Assembly: GCF_905475395.1 (NCBI RefSeq)
Contig: NC_058340.1
Coordinates: forward strand, 63,342,181 to 63,406,180
DNA from: Chrysoperla carnea
Taxonomy: Eukaryota > Arthropoda > Insecta > Neuroptera > Chrysopidae
Reading direction: 5' to 3'
Length of the DNA stretch: 64,000 nucleotides
The number at the start of each line of letters is the position of its first letter. Position 1 is the stretch's first letter. The notes beneath the pieces were generated by a model, which saw only the letters and a list, made by a program, of their open reading frames with translations, searched no databases and was not told the origin of the DNA. Shown piece by piece: positions 11,425 through 25,690 of this stretch. The translations under genes and the position numbers were made by a program.

Positions 11425-11805
11425 AGCCTCTTATATTAAAAAGGGTTCCACAGAATGCTCCGCCCGAAACAATTTTATTTATCATTATATGAGAATATTT
11501 TGTTTTTTTTGAACTTTATTTTCATTGGTAAACTAGCAGTTACGAGACCGCTGCGCTGGTTAATTTCATCTTTAAAAACTCGAACTACTGCGTACTAACC
11601 TCCATTTTTCTTGTCCTCACTTTTTTTTTTATATAAAATACTAATCACTTTGTAACTTTTATTGGAGCTTTTAACTAGCTGATAATGCATTTTTTATTGG
11701 TGAAAGAATTTTTAAAATCGATCCAGTAGTTTTTGAGTTTATCCATTACAAAAATCAATCAAAAAATCAAATGTCTCCTCTTTATAATATTAGTGTAGAT
11801 CAAGC
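11425..11805 (+). mobile_element. Degraded retroelement 3'-tail fragments
   Basis: Contains CTAGCAGTTACGAGACCGC followed later by GATCCAGTAGTTTTTGAG and a terminal TTATAATATTAGTGTAGAT. These word combinations recur at the 3' ends of RTE/Penelope-type retroelements and their parasites in insects (recognition from memory, not alignment). No ORF survives. Confidence 0.35.
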
Positions 11806-13284
11806 TTGTCTTCATGTAGATACTGTCTCAAAGATATGACTTTCAGGGAACTGAATAGTTGTCCAAGATATCAAAATGGTACAACATTTTACTTCCATAA
11901 TATTTTATAGTGTATACTTATTAGGTAGTATATTATAATACTTTATATTTTTGAAATGATAATAAAATGATTTTAAAAAGATAAATGACAATACACAAAT
12001 AATATTACAAATAATTCTATGTTGAACTATGTTGCTTTAAAAACTTTCATAAGATTCATAAATTATAAAGTTGTATGGTTGTTTTTTTTTTTAAGTTGTT
12101 TAAGTGTTATAGTATGATATATAGAAGGCATCATATAAAAAGTGTAACACGGAAGTAATTAAGCTCCTTATGAAAATAGTACGACAGGTGATCATTGTCA
12201 GAAAATTTTTTCATGGTTCTGTAAAACAAGGCCAAAGTATTTGCCAATCATTCCAAAATCTAGGTCATTCTTAATCGACTGGTATTAGGTCTCAATAACG
12301 ACTGTATTATCGATTGCTGGAATCCCTTCCAAAAAGATTTCTAGCTTACTTCCACAATTCTCAATTACGTTCACTTCGAAAAAGAGCGATCTAACGATTT
12401 TTGTTTTGTTAGGAAAATTTCCTAGTCTTAGCGCCTTTTATACTATTGATGAAAAACTGAAGTAAAACTGATAAATGCCGTCTAAATTTTTCCATATTTT
12501 AAGACGATACAGATGATAGATCAATTCACGGCCCTTTTCCGAATCCATTGAAAGATAATTGAACAAAAAATGCAAAAAATTACTTTATCCGACACAAAGC
12601 AGAATGTTCGTCTTCCGACAATTTAAAAGTTTCAAGTTTTAAGGTCGAACGAAATTTCGTTCTTCGAGGTATTCGAATGCTTCAAGCTATTTGAGAATCC
12701 CTAGGATATGGACGAAAATTTTCTTAGACACACCTTGACAACAATCTTTCAAATTTTATATCGAATGTCTGACAGATTCTAAACTTAAACGTAAACCCAA
12801 AATATTTGAAATAAAAACAAATTATTCCACTTATCATATAAATTCAAAATCAAAATCAACAAATTTGCAAACAAATACATAGACCTACTCAAACAAAAGT
12901 TGTAAAGATTTTACATATATTATTATAGCTTTTATATCAATTCAATACCTACTTTCTCTTCATCAGCATAATGAATCTTTATGTGTAAGTAATTAATAAA
13001 AAAACAAATTCTACATATACTCAAAACTTTTATACACTTGACATCAAATATAGCAAGCATAACAACAACGAAATTTACTAACCAATAATTTCAACATAAT
13101 ATTTATAACAAGCCATGATGACAGGTAGAACTTTTAGATGGTGGCTCAATTGCTTTCTGATACATTAAATTTTGGTATTCACATTGATAAATTCTAAGAA
13201 ATTCTTCAAACAATAATTTGGAACTATTTTAGTAAATTTTCATTAAATATTACTTCAAAATGAAATGGCTTTAACTTTAAGAAA

Positions 13285-13745
13285 CTTTTATTTAGTTTCG
13301 CCTGTCCGTCGTTTGTAATCAAAGCACACAAGTTAAATTTCACCCACTTTTCGGTTTTCGATTGAGCTCAAATTTTGCCTGCGAATGTCAATCGAATGAC
13401 AATGCATTTTTATAGCAAGTATAACCTGATTTTCCTACGTCCTCCACCATATTTTTTGCTTTAAATTTAAAACTAAAAAAAATACTTTTTAGGGACAAGC
13501 TTTTGCTGTACTAAAAAAGTAGAAAATAATTCTTCTGATGAGTCACTTATACATGACTAATTGTAAAAGTTTCAGGTGCTCAAAATCATCCTTGATATGT
13601 CAAATTGAGCGCGCCCAGCTTTTACAAATAGTCATGTATAAATAACTCATAAGAAAAATTATTTTCTACTTTTTAGTACAATAAAAGCTTGTCCCAAAAA
13701 AAGCAGTTTTTTTTTTACTTTTTTTTACCATTTATACCTTAAATG
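13285..13745 (+). mobile_element. Dispersed repeat with foldback end, copy 1
   Basis: The left part (13285-13490) starts TTTTATTTAGTTTCGCCTG, runs through GTAATCAAAGCACACAAG and CGGTTTTCGATTGA, and ends at TTTTCCTACGTCCTCCACC. The right part is an inverted repeat: arm 13492-13569 (GGGACAAGCTTTTGCTG, then GTAGAAAATAATT, then a stop-like GAGTCACTTATACATGA) pairs with 13619-13697. A second copy lies in the opposite orientation near 25.3-25.7 kb. No protein is encoded. Likely a nonautonomous DNA element or foldback element. Confidence 0.65.
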
Positions 13746-16700
13746 GTATTTATACTCCTCAACAAATAAAAATTGATATCATAAGAAAAAACACCTTCTA
13801 TCTTTCGACTTTCGGGATGAATTCAATAGCTTTCTATCAGAAATATAATAAAAATGCTGATACATTTAAGTAGTTTAAATTACCTTAGTGAAGATGATGA
13901 TATGATGATTCTTGTTTACACAAAAGAATTTAAACATCTTTCGTTACATTTAAAAAAAATAAAATACAATAAATAAACAATAAATTAAAATTGAGGCTGT
14001 ATAAGATCTTAAAATTAAAAGAAAAAAAATGTTAAAATGTAATAAAATAAACCAGAAATTAAATTAACAGTTCATATTCAAACAAATATATACTTAACAA
14101 ACATTGTATCTATAGAGTGAATTAAAAAAAGATTGTTATTAAAAATTAGGAGCGATTTATAGGCCAAAAAACTTGAGAGGGCAATATGAATTTATCATGA
14201 ATATTTTTTGGGTTATTAATGATTTTATACTTTTCTTGTTCCTGGATTTACAACTGGACCTTTACCAGTACACCTACTAGTTTACTTGAAATTATTTTTC
14301 GATTGAACGAGAAGTTTAGAATTATCAACTAAAATTTTTTCGAAATATCAACTTTCGTACAAGTTTTTGAGATACATGTCGAAAACTGCATGCCCAATAT
14401 CCAAATGAACACATTTTTTGTATTTTTGGGGGAAGAGTACTTTAAGAAATGTTTTTTATCCGAATGGGAAATGAAAAAAGTTTTCCCGATTTGCTGCAAC
14501 TTTTTCTCTTTGAAAAAATTAATAAAAAGCACACACAAAACTTTTGTTTCGGAATTTGATAAAAGGTAATTCTTACCGTGTAAACATAAAACTTGGTAAA
14601 TAGGGTAATTTTGACCTAAAAAAATATAAAAATCGGATTCATCTAACGATTAGACTAGTATTTCCTGAGTTTTTATTTAGAAACAATGTGGGCAAATCGT
14701 AAAAAATATTTATCTATTCGTCAAAGAAGTGGAATTGCTATATGTTTTAGGTCCTTACTACCCTCAATATTCCATAAAACAGTCAAATATTTATTTACGC
14801 CGTAAGTTTGCACCTCGTATTCCAAGACATTCTATATTTTATTATGTAAATAATCACCCTTTTCACTTTAATGGTATGAATTCCGATCGGCATGAACTTT
14901 TATAAAAATTTATTTCCGTTTTCCTACACATACTTTTTGAAGCACACTGTATATACATAAATAAAATATTATTTGCGTATATTAAAATGTTTATAAATAA
15001 ATATTAATAATAATAATAATAATATACCTACCTCTCTACAATATTAAAACTTACTTTATTCAATGGTTCTACTTTCTTTAGTACGTTTATTTTGAAAAGA
15101 AAGTCATTTTAATATGTACCTAAATAACAAACTTATACTACCAATTATGTACATACAGTCAATAATATTATACAAGATGTCAACTAAATCACATAGATCT
15201 TGGGTCAGGATAGGTTTTGACTACGCATTTTATTTAGGATAAGTTTACTTCTAACAACTTAAACAAAAACTCTCGTAGCTACCGTAAATGAAAGTTTTCC
15301 TGATCGTTGTTATTATATTTCTGAACTGCAAGTTGCCGTGTTTATTTCAGTCCCATTTTTTTTTATAAATAAACGAGAAGCGTATAGTTTATTCTTTCAA
15401 TCTTCTCTTGGAGGGAGTCATTATAATTTGACGATTTTCGTTTCAGAGACATAATTACGTCAGGCAAGAACATATTACATAGGGTAGATTAACATTACAA
15501 ATATCTTCACTAAGACAGACTAGAAAGATAAATCTAAAACCTAAGATAAAAACTAATGTGACGATCTTAATCTTAATAGTGCTTTAATCCTTCCCTTGCA
15601 CTTAAGTCTTGATCCTCCTATAAATGACAAGCAAGAACTAAACAGGTTTTTTAAAACCTCATGGTAAGAAATTTTTTGTGGATATCACTACGTCAGTATC
15701 GGTGTGAACACCATACTGATTTGACCTTTGAGGGAATAGTTATGGCGGATGAGTCAAAACAGTATAGGCATCAGGCTCATACTGGTTGACGATACCCACA
15801 ATACTTCTGGTGGATAGCCTTATTAAATACTGTTATATTACTTATGCTATCGTAGATACTATATTTAACTGTCTCTATACCATGCCAGCATTGTAGTAAA
15901 CGCCATGCAATTCTTACCGTGTGAGCTAATATCTATTGCAAAGATTCAAAATTCGTATAACTAAATTGGTACCAAACAAACGCGGTTAAGTGTAATATTT
16001 CAATAATTATGTCACACAATCGGTTTTCATCGGTGTTTTTCGATATCTCGAAATAAAGGCTTTTTCGAATTTCATATATAATATTATGTTATATTAAATT
16101 ATGTAAAATGTTTTAATTGATTGACAATCCGGTATATTTTATAATATTATGTTTATATTCTACACATTAAAAAATTTAACTACTAATTCAATTGAAGCGT
16201 AAATTTCTACTAGAGAAGTTAATTACATATTTGTATAAAATGCAGTTTTTTTTTTTGTAATTTACTGAAGGACTTGATAATATTTTTATCTTTTTAATGA
16301 TATTGTTTTTACAATTAAAAAAACAATTTTTAATCATAAAACAAACACAAAACGATAAAATATTAAATTACAGTTAGCAGAGAATAAACAACGCTTAAAC
16401 AAAACAAAAAAAAAGAAGATAATATAAAAAAATTTGCAAAAATTTCAAAAATGATAAAAATTGTTTATTTTGTTAGAAAAACCAATATCATAAATACACT
16501 AAGAATATCAAAAGACTTTCGGGTTGAATTTTAAATCCGTTCATATTTTTATTTTTTGGTAAAACAATATTAAACCAATTTAGGTCTAAAAGGTTATTTA
16601 ACAAATTGAAATAATATTTTTTATTGTAAACTTTTCTTACCAAACAATCTATGAAGAGTGTTATAAATTTTTTGCAAAAACAGTGTAGTTCCTACAAAAA

Positions 16701-19700
16701 AATAGTTAATTTGGCTTTCCATACTTTTTATAGATCAGTCTAGTGTTTCATTGCCGAAAAGGAATCCCATAAGAGTTTTTCCAACTCAGTAAACAGTTTT
16801 TATTTAATAATTGCATTACATTAAGCCCAAAAAGTGATTAATAATAGTATTAATAAAATAATTTAAATAAAATAATAATTTTTTGCTCAATTTTACCACA
16901 GTATAATTCTTGCCATCGATATCAAAAAATTAGTGCCTTTACTGTGTACCTTATATAAGTTTTTTTATAATAACTCTTGAGATAAAATCAAATAAAGTAA
17001 ATACGTAATTTGATATGGCTTAGTAAATGCCAGTAAACCACAAGAATTTTCTTTGCGGTCTTAAAACCATGACAGTTAGTTTATTTAATCATATTAGAAA
17101 AAAAAAAAATTCTTTCAAATATTTCAAGAACTTTGGAAATATGTGAGAAAAAAATAAATACAGTAATTAATTAGAATTATACTAAAAAATTTAAAAAAAT
17201 TTAATGTGACAATAATATAAATTAGCAAAAATTTTTTAAAATTGCTACTTTTGACACAATAATTATTTAAAAACCAGCGAGAAATATTTTTATATTAAAC
17301 TTGTAGACATGACTATGCACTCAATAATATGCATATGAGGATAGTAGAACCATATTGATCCAAGTCTCAATTCTTTTTTTTTAAATAAATATCATTGCAT
17401 GTGGGCACAAAAACGAGTCATTGTTCATAACTCATCCGCCCACATATTTGTCATTATTTTTCTCGGGAAATCCCAATCTTTTATTTTTAATTGATTTTTA
17501 ATTTTTTTAAAACGATTATAATTTTTTAAATAAAAATAATTTAGTATAATAATCAGTTAAATTCATTAATTCCTAAAAACTTAAAAATTCATTTTCATTA
17601 TTTTCACACAGACATGAAAATGTGACTTGAATCATTATGGTGCTACTGTCCCAATATTTTTGAAATATTTTTCGTAATTTTTCAAAAAAAGATTCTCATC
17701 AATTAAATTATACCTATTTGGGAAAAAATGATTAATTTAAGAATAATTAATTTTTTATTTGTTTTGTATTATGTAAATAAATAATAGAAAAAAAAATTTG
17801 ATACTTCAAGTACCTTTTTGTATAACAGAAAATATCTTAAATCAATAATTTTTTTTGTTGTGGATATTCTGTTATATTTTTTTTGTAATTATTATAAATA
17901 TTAAAAATATATGTAAACAATATTAGATATTAATTACTAATTCTTTGTACTATAAAATGTTCTAATCATAGATGTTTTATAGGTACTAAATTTGGATAGC
18001 TGACTTTTTCCTTAACTACTATCAATTAAAAGTCAAATTCTAAAAGGCAATATAGGCCGATTCAAATCAAATCACGAAAAATATGTTACATTTTAAAGTT
18101 TCATTTCCATATTAAAACAATTGAAATTCACTATATACGATGTATGATAAGTAGCAATCGCCGAGTCTTTGGAGATTGAATTCATCAAGTCAAAAATTTC
18201 TTAGAAGTACTCGTTAATTATTGAAATTTATTTTTAGATTAACGTTAGGAAAATTGAAATTTTTGTAAAAAAGCCACTTTTAAAATACAGAAGGCTTTAA
18301 TAACTTTAAGCGTACACATCAAAAAAGACAAATTTTCAATTTTCTTTATATTAATCGAGAAATTTTCTAAATTGAAATCAATGAATCTCTGGAACAAAAA
18401 AAAAAATTAAGTACATTTTATTATTTAAATGGCGGGGCTTTTGATACATCCTATATATCTTTAACACTTAAAAAATGACCTTTTATTGAAGTCGCGTTTT
18501 TTTTTGACAAGAGTAATTCATTTTTGGAATAGATCACTAAATACGATAAAAATTCTCGCACTCTTTACTCCTTCATGTCAGCTATCTAAGTTTTACCATA
18601 GACATCTATGTTTTGTTATAACAATTATTATTAATTCTCTTTTCATTATTTTAAGTATTATTATTTATTATTTTTTCTTTTTTTTTTTCGTACCAGTATT
18701 TTTCGTTTCTTTATTATAAATAACGGTAAGTTTAGTTCCTTGAAAATGATAAAAATATTTATTTAAAATATTTTTTTATGATGTACTTACCAAAACAATT
18801 TTAATAAATATTGTTTATGCAAATAATTAATTAATATGTAAATTTTAAATTATTAAAAACAACAAATTATTAAAATTGAATGAAAAAAAAAAATGTTTTA
18901 CCAATAAATTTAAAATTTATTATTTTTAATAATAATATTTTTAAATAATTTTCTTGTAATAATATTGTAGATAGTGATTCCGCCTTCCTTACCCCCGCTC
19001 TTCCATTCCTATTTAATGAATATTTTTGTAAGACTTTTTTTATTTGAAATGAAATAATGATCATATGTATCTCAGAAATGTGCAATGTTAATTTATAGTT
19101 TTTTATTTTTATTTTATAATTATATATTTTTGTATGTGTTTTTTTATTTTTTTATAAAATAAATAAGGTTTAAAAATTCAATTTTTTGCTTTTTTTTTTT
19201 GAAAAATATTTTTTTTCAGGTATTACAGATAATTTTTTTCAAAAATGTATGTAAAAACGGCTAAATTTATCTTATACTTTCAGGACTCAAAAACATAATT
19301 TCTATTTGTGTTAAGTTCGATAGTTTCTGAGATTCAATATTTTCCAAAAAGTTTTCTAAATAAATTTTAATTTTTTTATCCATATTTTCTGTTTTTTTTC
19401 TTCTTCAATTTTCTGTCGTTGAGAATCTTTACAAATGTGTGTGTTAAAAAGTTTTTTTCGAAAATGATTAATAGAGCTTCACGCAAGACCAATAAGTATA
19501 TGTTCCAACAGTCTTTTCTCGAATACAAAAAAAACGAGTACTTACTATTAAAAAAAATCTCGAGGCACGTTCAAAGCAAATTATTAGTTTTAGAACTATG
19601 TTCCTTATCACACGGTATCGTTTTGATTTGTTTGCTGATTGGAAGGTAAAACCAAAAAAAGTGCAACAAAAAAACGACACCAAAAATCAATATGTAAGTT

Positions 19701-21440
19701 ACCTAAGAAACTAAAACTTTTTGAATTCATTCAGGCTGCCATGAATTTGGAGAAAAAGCAAAAATATATTTATAACTGTCAATTTGTATTTTTTGTCAAA
19801 GTTTTATATTTTATCATTTAAAAAAATTGAGTTGTGAAAGTTACCAGAAGTTAAAGCTAACAGAGATAAATTAAAGTAAGTACAATAAAATATAATTCTT
19901 TCCGGGTGTCCCGCGACACCTCTCGTTCTTTTTTTTCTCAAAACTATACCACCAATCCGAGGCCAACGTTTAGAAGAATAAAACTATGCAAATCATCGAA
20001 ATTTTTAACATCATTAACTTATTAGGAGATATGACATAAATATCGTCCGATCTGATCTCCTGTAAAGCCCTAGTAATTTAGGTCAAGATCTACGACACCC
20101 AAGCTTAAACCAAAATTCAAAATTCAAAAAAAAAACATATAGTATATGGGTTTAATTTTATAATAATATCATGCCTATGAATTGTAAAATTATAAGATGG
20201 ATTTTGAAAATCATTCGCAAACTCGATTTCTCACTTGCGGTATTTTGTGGCTATTATAGGAAGATTCTACTAATTAATGAATGCAATTAACGAACTAATG
20301 AATATAATTAACAGAACAGTTAATAGTTACTTAAAACTGAATTCTTAAAGATAAACATTTTATATCATTTTATTTCATAAAGTAAACCGTAAGTTGAAGG
20401 TTAATATCCATTTCAATGCGAAAATCTTCTGCTAATTTTGCAAAATTAATATAATAGCACGCTCTCCAATCAAATTATTATAGGAGATAGAAAAACAAAT
20501 TTTGTGTCAGAAAGATATTTTGGGATATGGTGAGTGGACCTTCGGCTTAGATTAAATGAAGGTGTTATGATACCCTTCGATAAGCGTAACATCCTCTTGA
20601 ATTTAAGGGTGCATATGTATCAAAGTTCCGTATTTTGATAATTAAATGTCCACAAAACTTAAAACTTCCTAACTTGCATGACGAAGTGGCTGAGTAACAG
20701 CTAGTTATCAATAAATATATTTTTTTTAAATTTTCCAAGAATCAAAGAATGGGTTTTTACATAAAAATAATGATTTCTATCTGATAAATATATTATTTCA
20801 AAAAACATATTTCACTAAGCTAATTTCTAATACCTATTACAGAGTCATCCAAAAAGATGTACCCAATTATTACACATAATGTGACCAAATAAGTGATTTA
20901 GAGACTAATTTGGTAAGAAATGATTTCATCCTCAAGTTATTCAAACATCTACTAAAGCTACCAACGAAATCTTCTTGGAACAATTTGAACAGCAACTATT
21001 TCAGTTGAAGTCCAACTTACGTCAAATTTTAGCAGGCCTGACTCTTAATCTTGATATAATCTAACTGTGAACATTTTTTTTACTTTAATCTTAGAATGTA
21101 TATGGGTAAAGTAAAGTAACCATGGGAAAAATAACTTCGAGTATTGCTCAATATTTCATCTTTTAAGGGCTCCTGGTCAAATTTAACCGATGTAGCCTGT
21201 AACGCATTCACAAAATAACTGTCATACGCATACATATCATAAAAAATGAGCAAAGAAAAGATCCAAAAGACCTCAAAACATTAAGTTTTTCGAAAATATA
21301 TATATAAAGAAAGAGGCGAAGTCCCATCAACAAATTCAATTTGCAATTTTGTTCATACATTCAATAGTTTTCTATAAAGATATTCGAGTATCAATTTTTT
21401 AACCAAAATTAATAAATCTTCAAATAATAATTATGGTAAT
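13746..21440. other. Intergenic, no gene seen
   Basis: Long A+T-rich stretch. Around 14.57-14.68 kb is a copy of the GACCTAAAAAAATA repeat word also seen at 32.2, 48.3, 48.6 and 58.1 kb. The stretch 15660-15815 is less A+T-rich and may be an old mobile-element or pseudogene scrap, but no frame stays open. At 20555-20705 sits a fragment ending CGAAGTGGCTGAGTAACAGC, a wording common at retroelement tails. No exon is credible. Confidence 0.45.
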
Positions 21441-22330
21441 TGGTGTTGAATATATCCAACTGTTAGTAATTTAAATAAAAATATTGGCAAATAAAACAAA
21501 ATTAATTTATTATATCTTGTCTATAACATCTTGGAATTCATACAATCAAGTAGTTTTCTACAGAAATATTCTGAACAAGAATCAATTGGCAAAATGCGGT
21601 CCTCTTTTTTTGCACTCTCAACTCTATCTAGCGCCTGCTCTAATAGTATTATTATATGTATATCCCAACTGTTAGTAATTTAAATAAAAACATTAACAAA
21701 TATTTATTATCTAATCAGTCTTTAAAATCTAATTGTAAAACATTGTTTTTATAGGCAAAATAAATTAATATTTCTTTAAAATAAAGTAAAAATATTGTTA
21801 AAAAAACTAATAAAAATGCAATTTTTTTTATAAATAAGGTTAACAGAAAAATATTTTTGCAATATTTGCTAGTAATTTTTGAATAATAAGGTAAGGCCCG
21901 GCTTCTATCATAGTAGGTATACTTTTACATTTTCATACCAAAACGTTTGACATTGACTGAGAGTAAAGTTTCTGTTTTTATTTGATAATAACATTTTTAC
22001 CAGGAATTTATTACAATTGAGTAATGTTTCGTATGATGACCCGATAAGCAGTTTGCTAAGAAAGTCCGAGCTGGCGACTTCCTAAAATTATAAGCGTGGC
22101 TCAAAAACTTTATCATGTGCGATATTTTTGACTAAAGAAGAAAAGTTTTGTTTTTTTGCAATTTTCGATAGACTTAAAATAGCCCATCTCCGTTTTTTTA
22201 AATTAGTTTTATTTAGAGAATTTATGGCGTTTTGAAGTTAAGTGGACTTACCTACATGGTTCCAGTACCTTATTTATGGGTTATAGGTGTTGATTGTATA
22301 TCCCAACTGTTAGTACGTTTTTAAATATCA
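21300..22330 (+). repeat. Dispersed repeat containing a thrice-repeated segment
   Basis: The segment TATATCC(C)AACTGTTAGTA, followed in two copies by ATTTAAATAAAAA and then ATTnnCAAAT, occurs at 21451-21491, 21659-21700 and 22298-22330. Spacing is irregular (about 208 and 639 bases), so this is not a simple tandem array. It looks like successive insertions or a decayed repeat. No coding potential. Confidence 0.5.
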
Positions 22331-25282
22331 ACATTAAGTAAAGTAAGTAAATAAATTATCATTAATTTTTGTAAATTTTTAATATTTTTGGTAATTTCTT
22401 TTAATGAAAAGTAATAATTTACTTTCTTGTCCAACTGTCTAGCATAAATGTTTATTTGCTTATAAGATACCTGTCGTTGAGATAAATAGCTATAGTTTTA
22501 TGAGCAAGTTTTAAGCAAAACAAGAAATGAAAAATTTAACAAGTTCTAAACACCGAAAAAAAATCTAAAATAAAGGCTTTGGCTAAATTAAAAATAAATT
22601 TAACAAAGTTACTTATACTCCTGTTTCACTTTTTTACAATCTTTTTAAGAATTTTATTTTAACTTCAATATTTTAAGCGGAAATATGGTTAAATTTAAAC
22701 ATTCCTATATCAAAATTTTAACATAGTTAAGTAATCAGAGATTTATTTGAAATATTCCCTTAAAGCTGTAATTTATTGTTCAAAAATATGATTAGTTTGC
22801 AACAAAATTTTTTATTCATGATTTTTATTTAAATTCCACAGAAATTAAAACCAATATAAAATAATATATACCAAAATAATTCCAGAAATATATTCAAAGA
22901 ATTTACAATTGCATGTAATATTTTAAGTTTTTTTAGCGCGCGATGTATTAAAAGGCACAAGTTGCCTCAAGCACAACATTCTTTAAAACAAAATTCAATT
23001 GTATTTCCCAATGTTTTGTTTAGAAAATTTTTTGGGTTGGCAAATTATATCTACATCTAACAAATTAAACTACCTCCAAAAGGTAGCCAAAAATGTATAT
23101 ATAAAGTTTTAATAAAAAGGTAATTGTTCTTAATTATTAGAATTATCGAAAAAATATATTTGTTTGCATTTGCTTAAAGGAGCAATCATCACTGGCTTAA
23201 ACCGGGAATCTGAAAGCCAGCACAAAAAAATTTTTCCAAACAACGTGTATATTTTTCGAGATAAATTTCTATTTGGCCAATCGTAACTTTTGGCTTACAG
23301 AAACAAACAAGCTTGTAACATAGAATATCTTCCTGCGTTTTAAATTATTATTATATATTTATTGTATCGCTTTTTCAAACAAGAAATTTTAAATGAAAAA
23401 ATTCGTGCAAACAAAAATAAGTAACTCAAGGCAGGAAGAATAGACTTTTTGAGAGCTAAACAATCATTTTTAAGGTAATTGCATTCCTTTTTTAAGAATA
23501 AGCTCCACTTAGCGAATTTTGCTCGTGAATTATTGCATATTAGCTTATTAGCTCAAATTCTATTTTAAATCTTGAAAGCAATTTCTTCATATTACTCTTA
23601 CACTAAAAGGTGAAAGATTACTACTACTATTTCTATTCAGAAATTATGAAATTATTAAAATTGAGGTAGTATTCTTGAAGTTATTATTTTCCCATGCTTT
23701 TATCTTGTGCAACAAGGAATAATTTCCTTATATTCTTAAGAATATCATGAGTAGATAATTTTGATTTGGCAGAATTCAATAGAAATGTATATTTTATGCG
23801 TCTAGACTTATTCAACATTCGAATTGCATTTATAAAAAATAATTTGAAGAAAAAAAATGTAGGCAAAGAATCAAAAAGAATAATATTTCAATGCTTTCAG
23901 GCATTTACAATATTATTATGAAAAAAATTCCAGTAGAAATTATTAAATTTAAAAAGGAAGATATTCCAATTATTTTTAAAAAACGAACCACAAAACACGT
24001 GATAAACATTAAAATGCAAATAATATGAATTTTTAAATATATTGCGATTTGTTTTAAATTGAGAGATTATAAAAACTACTTAAACTAAATAAAATCTGGC
24101 AAAATAAAAAAAATATATATATTTCCTATATCCCTATCCCTATATATTATAAATGTGAGAGTAAGTTATATTTTCAGGGCTACAATTAGTAAAATTGAAA
24201 TATTTATTATAAACATATATTTTATTAGGATCAATGAATACATTAATCGACATAATCAGCAAGTATTATTCTGGCTGGCCCAAATAGCCAATATCCACAA
24301 ATTCATAAAAGGATAATGCAAATTATCTAAATGCTTTCCAATCGTAAAAAAACAAGATGATTTCAGTGATAAAAGAATACATATTAAAATTAAATATTGA
24401 TACACCATTTTGAATGATACAATGAGTTATTATTATTTTAAAAAAATTATTTTTATTAAACAAATCACGTTTATGTATGCAGCATCTGTTAATTTTACAA
24501 TTAATTTTAATAATATTGGGGAAAGTTGTCAACAAACACATAATATTGTTTTCATTTACTGAGAAAAAGTAAAACTGTAAAGTAATTATGAACATTGCGT
24601 CAGTTTTTGTAAGTTTATATAAATTGTTTCCATCAAAGTTTACAAGGATGTAAAATTAATTTACTTAAAATGTATATCAAGAGTCTGTTTGTCATGTTAA
24701 AACGAGATATGATTTCAAAAACGTATGGTCTATACTCTGAGAACTAAATCTTTTATATTTTACATTACTTACCATTAAAAATCATTTTCTACCTTTTATT
24801 CAGCTGCAAAACAAACTTTAAACCGAAAATATGAGTCGAAACTTGTTTCACCAAACAAAATTGACAAATATAGACAGTGCCAACATATAAAAACCAAATT
24901 TCCGATGCTTTTGAAAATTTGTTTTAGTTTCCAAGAAAAACGATGAGATCAAACTTTACAAAAACCTCAAAAGTTTATATTTCGAAGTAAGAATGAATGG
25001 AAATTATCGAAATTGGTAAGAACTGCTGTTTGTAAACGTTCCAAAAATTGATTTGAGTGACATTTAGAACAAAATTCCAATCCATTTTTCGGAATAAATT
25101 ACTTTCTATTACGTATAATGTACACAATAACATAGATTCGAAGAATAAGACATTCAAACTCGAATTAGAAGTCAGAGAGTCGTATTCGAGTAAAGAGTGA
25201 CAAAATTTAAACATCCATACAAACAAATCAAGCTAATAAATTAATATCAATTTAAAAAAATTTTAATCAAAATTATTTTTTT
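22331..25282. other. Intergenic, no gene seen
   Basis: A+T-rich, with a retroelement-like scrap near 24105-24170 (CCTATATCCCTATCCCTATA). Nothing else was recognised. Confidence 0.45.
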
Positions 25283-25690
25283 AAGGACAAGCAAATTTTA
25301 AGGACATTTTTTTAAGGACAATTTTTTTATTGTACTCAAAAGTACGAAATAATTTTTTCTATGAGTCACTCATACACAACTTATTTAAAATATCAAGAAT
25401 GAATCGGTGCTCTTCAAGCTTTTACAAATAGTAGGTATGGGTTACTCATAGATAAAATTATTTTCTAGTTTTTAGTAAGACTAAAAAAAATGTATATATA
25501 TCAAATATGGTGGAAGCGATAGGAAAATCAAGACACCACAACCTTACTATGTATTGTCATCCAAACTAAATGTGCATGCAATTTTTGGTCAATCGGAAAC
25601 CGAGAAGTTTATCAAATTTGACTTGCAAGATTTGATTACAGACAGACAACGGGCAGGTGAAACTAAATAAAAGCTTGTAATAAAAAGGTA
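25283..25690 (-). mobile_element. Dispersed repeat with foldback end, copy 2
   Basis: On the minus strand this matches the copy at 13285-13745: TTTATTTAGTTTCACCTG, GTAATCAAATCTTGCAAG, CTCGGTTTCCGATTGACC, GATTTTCCTATCGCTTCC. The foldback arms are at about 25310-25390 and 25415-25490. The outer edge carries three iterations of TTTTAAGGACA (25280-25320). Divergence from copy 1 is considerable, so both are old. Confidence 0.6.

Larger units (their letters stand above)
9837..13284. other. Intergenic with degraded repeats, no gene seen
   Basis: Holds an AAT microsatellite near 11.0 kb, retroelement tail fragments around 11.4-11.8 kb and the half-copy of the 9.6-kb MITE. I recognise no exon. Confidence 0.5.

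Noticed and set aside
15660..15815. Less A+T-rich stretch that translates in part on the minus strand to a protein-like run (RLSTRSIVGIVNQYEPDAYT).
   Set aside because: The frame closes after about 25 residues, no splice sites fit, and I recognise no family. It may be an old element scrap.
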